Source: Nereocystis luetkeana | Lineage: Eukaryota > Sar > Phaeophyceae > Laminariales > Laminariaceae | NCBI GenBank assembly: GCA_031213475.1 | Contig: JARUPZ010000014.1 | Location: 7,825,491-7,889,490, forward strand | Length of the DNA: 64,000 nt | Direction of reading: 5' to 3' | In this document: positions 55,046 to 64,000 of the stretch, one piece after another | Position numbering within the stretch: the stretch's first letter is position 1 | Layout: the number at the start of each line of letters is the position of its first letter | Made by a program: the position numbers and the translations under genes | The notes under the pieces: generated by a model | Databases searched by the model: none | What the model was told of the DNA's origin: nothing | The model's input: only the letters and a program-made list of their open reading frames with translations

Positions 55046-57637
55046 ACTTGCCCACCTCGTACACATACAGCTGATTCAGGTCGGGTGCGAAAAATGGAAA
55101 GATTTTTCAAGAAGATCCGTTTTCTGTGTTGTTTAAGATTTACCTCACAATGAGGTTACCATTCGGTGCACTGTTTCCTGTTCGCGCCTCACTTTGCTCG
55201 TCCCTCCAGTCTCTGCCAGGGATAACCACGGCCGCGCTCGCGTCGTGTGAGGGGGGGGGTTTCTGTTTAGTTTTTTGTTTTTTTTTCCAACATTGTTGTT
55301 TCGATGTCAACTGTCTAATCGTTCTGTGCATATATTTACAAGGTTCCCCTTCAGGATGTGGGTGGCATGAAATCCGGGGGGTGTCGCAAGTTGAAAACGG
55401 AGACGCAGGTAAAACCCTTGCACCTTTGTCTTGAGTAAAAATGATCTCGGAGAAAATTGAGTCATGGGCTACTGATCTATTGCTAAAAGCGAAGAGTAGT
55501 AGTCTAGTCTTCGCCGCTCTCGCATGTCTTGGCGCATACCTGGTAGGAGACATGGACTACTGTATTGCTTCAAGAAAAGCGTAGGACCGAAATTGAAGGG
55601 GTATGCATTATCCAGGTATTTATCGCCTGGGTGGGATCTGTATCATTGATCTAGGATGGGTGATCCTTGATGATCTGAACACCTCTACTGGGTACAGTCT
55701 GCACGATCTGCATGAACCTAACCCTAACCCTAATCGAACATACGTGTGCCGTCATTAACTAACTGATGAATAGCTTTGCGTGTGTGGGTCCGCATGATCC
55801 AAACGATCTGTACGATCTGCAAGGTCTGTATACTGTAGATGTATCACACTTTTCTTTGGCGGTGACATCTGCTTGGTCTTTATGATTACCATGTATGTGT
55901 GCATGATGTGGAGGATCTGCATGATCGAGTATCTACACACTCCAACTTGTAGTTTGCCTGGAGAGACAGGTATGTTCCGTATCAACTCCACTTGTATCCC
56001 AAGTGGGTTGGGGAGGCGTGTTCTCCACCAATCCCAGTAAAGAGACTACCCAATTTCTTATTTTCCTATAAATCTCAGCCTTCCTTTCTTTGTGCTCGTT
56101 TCCTTATTGCGTACCGGGTACGTACACACACCTGGTGCTGAATTTTTTAACCAAGTAAATTTGATGGTGTTATACCCATGGTCTGATATTATACCTGATA
56201 CGTGTACAGGTTATAGCAAATATATCGGGAGACATGCCAAGCAAGGCTAAACATGCGTTGTCAAGGGTGTAAGGCCGAAGTGTTCCACGGTAAAACCTAC
56301 TAGATTGGTGTCGGTCACGGCATGTCAAGGCAAAGCTGCTGTCTGTCAAGGGTTGAAAGTCCTGTCTCCCGACATATTTGGGTTATAGGGCATTATTTTG
56401 GTAGTGGGGCCTGGAAACAGTGGTGAAGAAGGAAGAAAAAAAAAATCAAGGCTTGATAAGGTGTTTTCGATACGGGGTTGATCTTGACGACACCTGACCG
56501 TTTTTGTATAAACCAAATTATGCGTTTGCAGCGCGCTGTTCGCTCGTCTGCTTGCCCTCGAGCGACCCACTTTGGCCTCTGTCTTTGTCCATCACCAACC
56601 CTCCAAAATATGGTTGATTTGTTTTGGTGATGCTACTGTTGTGCCCGTCCGTAGTATCATGTTTATGCAGCTACGAAAACAAAAAGAGGGGTCGTGTTAC
56701 CTGGTACCTAATTGGACGAAAAAGCTACCAAACTAAAGAGGTAGCGCGTTACCCGCTACCTCTTTGGACGAAAAATAGGGCCCGTGACGGTATTAAATTT
56801 AGCATCAAGTGATCCTTTAATTTTTGTCCATAGTTCTATCAAGGTGCTTACGTAATTGGATTACATAGTGTGACATTAAGTCTAAACAGTCGCGTGGTAT
56901 ATGCCACTACACGTGGAACTCTCGGGTAAAATAAAAATGTTATCGTTTGCTGGTACGATCGTATCATCCAGAGTGTTGTGTAGTACGATACCTCGTACAT
57001 TGCAAACCGCCATCCCCTGAGACGTGGAGGAATAACCGAGCAGCTGGTTCATGAAATGCAGAACACCTAGACGTATGACACGTCCTCTAGACCGACTACA
57101 GCAGTAAGTAGTGGACCGCTAACAATAGATAGTGTAATATTGATAGTCTAAGTGCGTCCACAAAATATATACCCAGCGGTATAAACGCATAGTATGACTG
57201 CTGCAACACGAGCGGGGCAGGCTACGGGCACAGATGATACGTCACACGAGCCCACCCAGAGCCAACCCATCCACTCACCCACCCACGAATCAACCCCAAC
57301 CAACGCATCCACTCTCCTATCCTTTCCTAACCCTACAAAAAATCAATGCACAGCTATTAATACAACCCAAGGAAAATTAATAGCAAGCGGGAAAATAACC
57401 GAGCAAAAAAAAGCAAACAAGCAAAAAATACGCAAAGCGAGGACGGGGCTATTCGAGCAAGTATTATTATGTTTGCCTTCCCACAAAATAGCGTACATGC
57501 ATATTCCAATCTAAACCTAATGTTCTTCCGTAAATCAGCAGTACTCCTCATACACTTCTCTGCCAGCCGATTCACAGTTTCCCTCCCCCACATCATTTCA
57601 TTCTATTGAAGATCCAAACGGACGTCACTACCTTAGC
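55046..57637. other. Intergenic stretch with GATCTG repeats and short telomere-like block
   Basis: A degenerate GATCTGCAYGATCTG pattern spans about 55640-55940. Inside it, near 55713-55735, lies CCTAACCCTAACCCTAA, a telomere-like block not surrounded by the MITE seen elsewhere. TACCTGGTA occurs near 55537 and 56699. The frame at 57194-57514 (Thr/Pro-rich) is not convincing. Confidence 0.45.
56735..56765. repeat. Perfect 12-bp hairpin
   Basis: AAAGAGGTAGCG, a 7-base loop, then CGCTACCTCTTT. TTGGACGAAAAA occurs directly before (56712) and after (56764), as if this were the remains of a small duplicated or inserted unit. Confidence 0.75.
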
Positions 57638-57953
57638 GAGGACCTTTAACAATCTGGGAGAAGGGATCTTTTGGTTGGTAGGCTGTTCGGATGTTTTGGT
57701 TCCTGTTGGGATCAAGGTACGGGCGAAGACCCAACCCAACGCCTGACTCTAACCCTAACCCTAACCCTGACCCCAAACCGCAGCCAAAACGGGCCAAAAC
57801 GGGCCAAAAACGCGGCTACGCTGAGTTTGCATCGAACCAGGAAATTTCTCAGAATAGATGCGGACGACGATTCCGAAGTGCAGACCACGCCACACATTTT
57901 TCAAGTAAAAAACATGCCTAAAGATCCCTTCTCCCAGACTGCTGAACCTACTC
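57638..57953 (-). mobile_element. Telomere-repeat MITE, copy 4 (8-bp TSD)
   Basis: A 316-bp copy with the orientation of copy 2. Perfect target duplications ACCTTAGC lie at 57630-57637 and 57954-57961. The ends are GAGGACC and CCTACTC. Two perfect CCCTAA units remain, with the same variant border units as the other copies. Confidence 0.93.
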
Positions 57954-58189
57954 ACCTTAGCGAAGTGCATAATACAGGTGCTTGGGTTATTGAATTATTA
58001 ATATTTCCGAAATTATTCGCGCTATCCGGCATACACGAGACGGAGGTCGTAAGTGCGTCCCCTTCTTTCCTAGCAAGTTCGTCCCATTCCTTCCTAGCCC
58101 TTGTCGCCTGGCACCTCTCTTGTCTTTCGTTGCTCGTTTGCGGTCGAGTCTTATGCTTTATTTGGGCTTCTACTCCCCCGAACCCAGCT

Positions 58190-58520
58190 GACCCAAGACC
58201 TTGCCAGCATCCCCCTGAACCCGATACGAGTCCGCCAAAACCAGGTGCGCGTCTCCCGACACCAGGTGCCGGTACGGGTCCTTCAAAACCCGGTAAAAGT
58301 CCCTCTACACCAGGTGCCGGTTGTTGTCTAAGACCCGGTAAGAGACCCCCGACACCCGGTGTCGGTCCGACTCCTCCAAGGCCTGGTAAAAGCCCCCCCA
58401 CACCAGGTGCCGGTACGAGTCCTCCAAACCCCGCAAAGAGCCCCCCCGACACCAGGTGTGGGTAAGCGTCCTCCATCACCCCGTAAGATCCCCATGACAA
58501 CAGGTGCCACTCCCCATGCG
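58190..58520. repeat. Minisatellite of about 48 bp
   Basis: CCAGGTGCCGG-like cores at 58262, 58310, 58355, 58403, 58452 and 58500. The unit is about 16 codons and would read on the + strand as Pro/Gly repeats such as PGKSPPTPGAG. Only short open frames flank it, so a real protein is unproven. Confidence 0.8.
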
Positions 58521-58599
58521 CCCTGCACCGCTCTACCCACACCCGCCGATCTGACAACAAATATCGACCTCCCGACAGCCACGGCCACCTCCCACCCAC

Positions 58600-59600
58600 T
58601 AGATGGAACCCCCTCCCGCACCCTGAGCAACCTGGCTCACATCCGTCGATCCGACACCATGCGCTACTCGTTGATCACCCGGCGTCGCCCCCCCTATACC
58701 AAGTGCAAAACGGCTCACACCCGATCCGGCGACTCTCTCAACGCCTGGTGCAACTCGACCGGAACCCGCCGCTCGGTGTTGTTCAGCGTAGCCGACCAAG
58801 CCGCCCATCGAGATTGGCTGTAGGTTAGCAGCAGCAAGAAGCCCTCTTTGCGTGTAGGACACCTGGCGCGCGTCCTCTTCAGCATCGCCCCCCGTTTTGG
58901 CATCCTTAACCGCCCCACCGGAGGTTTGTGCAGATGCCACACCTCATCCCCTGCCAGGCGAGGAAGAAGTGCTTGCAGTCGTGCTGCACCATGAGGAGCA
59001 CATGCCTGCCGAGTATGGTGCAACAGCGACCCATCCGTTGCTGCCGGTGCTGGCGTCGATCTGCGGCAAGGGTGGGTGCGCGCTAGGTGGAACGACAGTG
59101 GCGACATCGTCGAAAGTTTGGTACGAACCGCTTCGAAGTCTCTCCGTGAGTTCGAGGTAGACCTTGTCCTTGGTTCAGAGGTTTGACCACACAAGGACAT
59201 GCTTGGCAGCGCCGTCGACGAACTTCTTCGCAGCTGGTCCAAGCAAAAGAACGCCGCGTCGTAAAGCATGGGCAGGGTTGTGAGGAAACTGATCGCGACA
59301 GGCAGTATGCTGTAACAACCCCTCGACGTCACTAGCCGTGCTGAAACTTCGCAACCTTGTTCTTTCACACAGTCCTAGCATGCGTGCGAAGTACTCACCT
59401 GTCGGGGCTATCAAGAGCATGGATGAGCCCCCCTCCTTCATCACCACTGAGCGGGCTGGAGGTGCCGTTACCAAGTCAGCAGATGAGGAGTCCTTGCGGA
59501 AAGTCTTCACTACAGCAGCCAGGGCGAAGTGCAGCCCATTCCGCACAAGAGGGTCACGGTCCACGACAGTCCGATGGTGTCCAGGCAAAACCTGGACCAT
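58600..59600 (-). pseudogene. Decayed unknown protein gene
   Basis: One - strand frame runs through 59600-58600 with only two stops (TGA at 59177-59175 and 58946-58944). It reads LAAVVKTFRKDSSSADLV, GEYFARMLGLCERTRL, LLLGPAAKKFVDGAAKHVLV, TKDKVYLELTERLRSGSYQT and STGSNGWVAVAPYSAG, then a Gly/Val-rich tail. The segment character and codon regularity suggest former coding sequence, possibly of a transposon. I do not recognise the family. An acceptor or start upstream of 59600 was not found. Confidence 0.4.
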
Positions 59601-60397
59601 GACAATATATTGTATTTAGCGATTAAAAGTTCGACTAGATCGGATGCGAAACAGTATAGGCAGCAAGCCCGTAAGCCGGTTGCCAGGAATTATCTGTTCA
59701 GGGCACATACTTGAAATTGGAGACTCGACTTTCCAGCCAGCAGCTACGGATACGCATTTCTGACCGAACCGCGTCTCATTTGATAGGTAAAGCACGCAAA
59801 ACGCGCTGAGGCATGGCAACAATCGTACTTGGTTTTGCATGTCGCTGCGCTCAACCTGGTGTTCCACTGACGACGTCATAGAGTTGGTCGTACCGCTGTA
59901 GGTCGAAGTGGCCATAGTCTGGAACCAGGCCCTGGTTCCTCAACGCGTTAACGCACGACCTCCAGCCAAAGTCGTTCGTGGCCGCTTCATGGCAGCGCGG
60001 CAAAGCGTTATTTGCCCTCGCTCAGTCAGTCTGTGCGGACGGCAGTGGACAGGACACGTAATGCGTTAGAGACATCGGCGAGAAATGGCCACTTCAAATA
60101 TAATGTGCACATTGTTGAGTCTTCGCTCTTGAGAAAACTTGAAAACCGCGGTACACAATCTGCGCGATCGTGTGCTGCTCACCCTTCATCTCGTTGAACA
60201 GTTTCATCACGGAGTGGGGGGTCGATCCTGTAAAACGGTGAACAAATAACGTGCGCGGCGTGCGCGGTTAGTTATGAACACGGCCGCTTCATACTCAGTA
60301 CTGTACAATGACCATTGCTTTTTTCGGGAAAACTTGCCTGAAGCAATCAAACTCTTGAGCAAGAGTGGCAGATCGAGGGTCATGACCGTCTTGTTAG
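59601..60397. other. Stretch without a supported gene
   Basis: Short frames without recognisable content. It could contain introns of the decayed gene on the - strand. Confidence 0.4.
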
Positions 60398-60541
60398 TAC
60401 GTGGCAACGTAGTATCTCTGTGGCGTAGCTTTGTGACCAAAGAACTTGTATCTCTTCTAGGATTGAAGAATCGGCACGGACACTGGTTGTGCTGGATGTC
60501 GACGGGTAGAAAGAACGGTTTAATGTGAAGAACACACACAT
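60398..60541 (+). mobile_element. Repeat family R2, truncated copy
   Basis: It starts at CGTGGCAACG, so it is 5'-truncated relative to the full copy at 50457, and runs to TTTAATGTGAAGAACACACA. It is nearly identical to the 50.5-kb copy. Confidence 0.85.
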
Positions 60542-60720
60542 AAGACTACCAGATTTCTAGCCCCAATCCATGGCAACCGTTCACTGTAGATCTGCGTGAC
60601 GCCCGGGTCGTATGACGTGAACTTGTAGGAGTGCTCCTTCAATTCGACGACTAGCCGTTACTTCTCGTCGTCCTCGCCCTTTCACTCCTGCACACGGACC
60701 TGTACACAAAAACCCAGACG
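60542..60720 (-). other. Exon-like scrap beside R2
   Basis: On the - strand the sequence reads VELKEHSYKFTSYDPGVTQ and SERLPWIGARNL, with stops further upstream. It looks like former coding sequence cut by the R2 insertion. No family recognised. Confidence 0.3.
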
Positions 60721-62300
60721 CCGGGAGGATATTACTTGCAAAAAGTAGAGGATACCCGATATTATTTAGCACGTACAGAACGGTGTTGTGTATGGGACAC
60801 CATGCAGCACACCGGCACAGATTCACCCACTTTTCACTTGCCATGGTCAAGATGGCAGAGCCTGCAGATAGTCTAGTGCCAATCATCCACCAGTCCTCGG
60901 CCACGCCCGAGACCCGCCGACCTTACGTCCACCCCTTGCTGATCACCTGCTTTCCGAGAGCAATTGACCAGCGTCAGCGTCAACCGCGAACTCATCGACC
61001 TGAGTTCGTTATCCTGTACAGGGTTCGCACTTTCGAGTGCGTTTTCTTGTCCTTTCCACAGGGGCCGTCCAACAAATGGTTTTCCTACGAGTCATTACCT
61101 GCCCGTCGTCCACGGCCTTCCATCGGTACTTCTTGCACGGGGGTCGGTGTGGCACACCCTGTGAGGCGAAGTACAAAAGGTTGGCGTGTGCGTAGACGGT
61201 CGGATGAAGATACCCTCCCATGCGTGGGTTCGACGAGGATATTCGCGGGTCGGTAGATCGGACGACAGGTGACTGCATCTTCGCCAGCCCCCCATTTCGG
61301 CAAGCAACTGTAACTTGCACAGGGTAGTAGAGAGGAGACAAGTTCATCATGCTCCAATCGACTCTAAAGCGCGTGCAGACAACGGCATCATAAGTAAATC
61401 TGCCGTACAAGGTATATAGGTGTTGGTGAGCCTGACCGGGGAATACGTTCCACCTGCTGGCACCGTGCTTTCACCGCCGGCGACATGTTGAAGTAGAACG
61501 CTTCCCCGCCCTCCTTGTTCACCTTCGCCTCGCCTCCCCCATCCATGTTCCTCTCTTCCTTCTCCTCCTCCTCCTCCTCCCCCTATTCTTCCTGGTCCCA
61601 GCATTAATCGTACCCCCCTTCAGAATTTCTGGCTCCTGCTCCTCCACCATTGCCGTGTCCATCACGCAAACGGTCAGTCTGTTTGTCAACCTTCCTCGAA
61701 GCGCGTTGCGAGGGTTGTGAACGCCCACCCAGGCACACCGGCCGTATTCTCCTAGGGGCAGCCAGATGGCGAGAGAACACACTGGCTGCAAGGCTTCGCA
61801 ATCCATCCGCTGTCGGTTGTGGTTGATATGCCCGCCGGCCAGGTAGGATACCGTTCCGCAGGTCTATATCTCCCTCCTTCGCTCATAATAGAACCGCAAC
61901 GAGTTCGAATGGGACGGAAGATGAGAGCGATTTCGTACGTTCAGTCTGGAGTTTGAACGTTACACTTTGGGCACCAAAATAAATGCTGGGTTGGAGAGAA
62001 GCAATTGACTCTGAGCGAAGCGAAGGAGTCCATACATCTACTGCTGTGTGGACCTACCGTAGTAACATGCAACCACACGACATGACTACGACTACATACG
62101 TTTACGTAACAGGTAATGTTGCTGTGGGCACTGCTGCAGCTCTGGAGTACACCAGGTACTACACTGAAAAGACACACAATGGACGGGAATACAATCACCG
62201 TTTGATCTCTCATCAAAATATCAAACGGCATTTTTTTTTCCGGCTACAGTTGAATGCACAATATAATAACGTACCTGGTGACAAACAACGAACCTTCTAG
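60721..62300. other. Stretch of unassigned short ORFs
   Basis: Several - strand frames (for example CSLAIWLPLGEYGRCAW at about 61740-61790, and NLLYFASQGVPHRPPCKKY near 61150) look partly protein-like, with a GTAATG donor-like site near 61100. I cannot define exons or a family. A CTC/CCT-rich tract lies at 61555-61585. Confidence 0.35.
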
Positions 62301-63419
62301 TACTCCGTAAATTCAATCACGACAACGCCACAGACCAATGCACGCTCTTCTACTAGTCACTTGTAGCGTCCTTACTTGCCAGGTTTTGTTGATAAGTCCC
62401 AGGCGAAGAAAGATGATGCGTCAGCTTTTTTTAGTATTATTCACCCGGCAGAGTAGATGATACCGATGCAAGTGGTCGTGTGGGTATCACGTACACCCAC
62501 GGAAGGAACCACCAAGTAATTCATAATAAGCCAATATACCGAAGAGTCATGAAACCGTCAAAATACTGAACAAGCATATTTGAACACACTCCCTTCTTTT
62601 TCAGCGAAACAGCAATGACAATTCAAGATAACCGAATAAAACTCATCTCCACGATAAAAATCCAACTAAAATACTTCAAGATGAAATCTGTACCTTACAA
62701 GCAAAAACCCCTCCTTCCCGTATAAACCTACTGCAGATCCCCTTTGCAACAGTTCAATGCCGTAAAAACAAAAACTAAAGCGATAGATAAATGATATAGC
62801 GCATGAGAGGGACTCCGTTCCCCCGGGACACACGTCTCCCTGCGCCAACTACTCCCGCCCTAAACGATCTTTCCCTATAGAGTTTGCCCGGCGCGTACTA
62901 TTCCCGAAACAATTTCCGTTCGTGTCAGAACCAAAAAGAACAACACTCCCTGTTCCTGGTTCAGTTTACTAGCTATCCTTGTTCCCTGAGACAATTCGCC
63001 TTCTTCCTACTCGTGTACCGAGCTTTTGATCACCCTCAATCATGAATAATCATATACCCACTATATTTCATCTCCCAACTCGCGAACAAGATTGTTATCT
63101 CCCATCAAGTTCGGAAAAACGATGGTGATAGAAAACCATCATCCTGAATACGCATACCCTCCCTTGTTCTGTCACCACTAGACAGCACAAAGACAAATTC
63201 CTGCAGGCCCCAATAAAATCAGTATCCACCAACACCGCAGCATCTGTTGAACACCCCTGCTCAAGATGCGCACCCACCACGTACTCTTCATTCGCCAATC
63301 TGACAAATCAATAAATATCAGTTCCACCAGTCACCTTTTGGTCCTGTCTATATCCATAAGACTGTTTGATTTGAACATGGAATTACATTGCAAAACTCCA
63401 GACAAAAAAGAATCTACGT
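62301..63419. other. C/A-rich non-coding stretch
   Basis: The composition matches 29.9-30.7 kb, with one block (62810-62860: CCGTTCCCCCGGGACA, CTACTCCCGCC) resembling 30530-30585. No gene. Confidence 0.45.
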
Positions 63420-64000
63420 GTACCGTCGAGTAGACGATATTATACTATTAAATAGGCCTCCGTACCCTTTACGACTTTCCCGGGATAAAAAGTATATATT
63501 ATACTCCATACGATCATTCAGAAACCCGTATCCAGTGGCAAATTATACATATCCTACATGTCATCTACCACTTACTCGTGATGAAAACGATGAATACCAT
63601 ATAATTTTATCCCTAACACGTCGCAAACGGATTTTATCATACACGACTTATTAACCGGAATGAGTCCACACCCAGTCGAAAATGACACATCTCCATTTGA
63701 TGAACCTACAATAGTAGACGATACTATACCTTCTTCGTACCATTCACGACTCTCCCGGGATACAAAATATCATCCATACCATCCAGATCTCCGTAACCAG
63801 TGATAAACGATACACACATCATTTACCACTTACTTACCCAGGAAAAATGATAACCGCCATACAATTTAGTATTCCCTTACACGTCGCAACGGTATGTATC
63901 GAATACGACTTATTTCCCGGAACGAACCCAAACCCAGTCGAAAATGACATATCTCCATTTATTTGTACGATCAAAAACGTATTTCGACCGACAGGTGTAT
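63420..64000. repeat. Two tandem units of about 262-283 bp, running off the window
   Basis: AGTAGACGATAYTATAC occurs at about 63430 and 63713, TCCCGGGATA-type blocks at 63478 and 63755, and CCCAGTCGAAAATGACA at 63671 and 63933. Divergence is moderate. The array may continue beyond the window. Confidence 0.8.

Noticed and set aside
1-64000. CRISPR array
   Set aside because: Direct repeats here are satellites, minisatellites or transposon parts; none has the short regular repeat-spacer pattern, and the DNA is eukaryotic.

Overview
This is a eukaryotic nuclear window, poor in genes and rich in repeats. There are no operons, and the coding stretches are short, split by GT-AG introns and mostly decayed. 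I infer a stramenopile, most likely a brown alga. The grounds are interstitial TTAGGG telomere-type repeats, many PIF/Harbinger-like, hAT-like, Copia and EN/RT LINE relics, intermediate GC, and dense short-repeat clutter. That is inference, not identification: I found no rRNA, no intact tRNA and no host gene I could name with confidence.

Layout. 0-9.4 kb: two 8-bp-TSD MITEs that carry telomere repeats. Next come the front half of a hAT-like transposase on the + strand, a 7-unit array of about 265 bp, and the back half of the same kind of protein on the - strand. 9.4-20.4 kb: mostly non-coding, with a third telomere-repeat MITE, a TTAA-flanked MITE, two hairpin MITEs and one possible secreted ORF. 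20.4-29 kb: an acidic protein relic, a three-exon PIF/Harbinger-type DDE gene with three candidate catalytic acidic residues but two disruptions, a 281-bp repeat pair, and a basic helical ORF that may be the transposon's partner protein. 30.8-36.8 kb: a broken Ty1/Copia element on the - strand, with a 502-bp triplication inside it. 37-41 kb: exon-like scraps. 41-45.2 kb: a LINE on the - strand with endonuclease, RT and a (CAA)n tail, interrupted by a MITE. 46.8-47.4 kb: a possible NTR/TIMP-like secreted-domain relic. 48.6-53.7 kb: nested small elements, including an inverted pair of a (CA)n-tailed repeat and a second, 5'-truncated LINE copy. 54-64 kb: a tRNA-like sequence, a (TA)n tract, the fourth telomere-repeat MITE, a 48-bp minisatellite, a decayed unknown gene and a tandem repeat at the window end.

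How the parts relate. The window is a record of insertions rather than a pathway. Small non-autonomous elements with distinct target-site signatures (8 bp, TA, TTAA) sit beside decayed hAT, PIF/Harbinger and LINE relics. The most striking system is the telomere-repeat MITE family. It has four copies in 64 kb, in both orientations, with terminal inverted repeats of about 36 bp, 8-bp target duplications and an internal block of 2 to 4 perfect TTAGGG units. The second notable signal is the 9-mer TACCWGGTA, which occurs about 20 times where about 0.5 is expected by chance.
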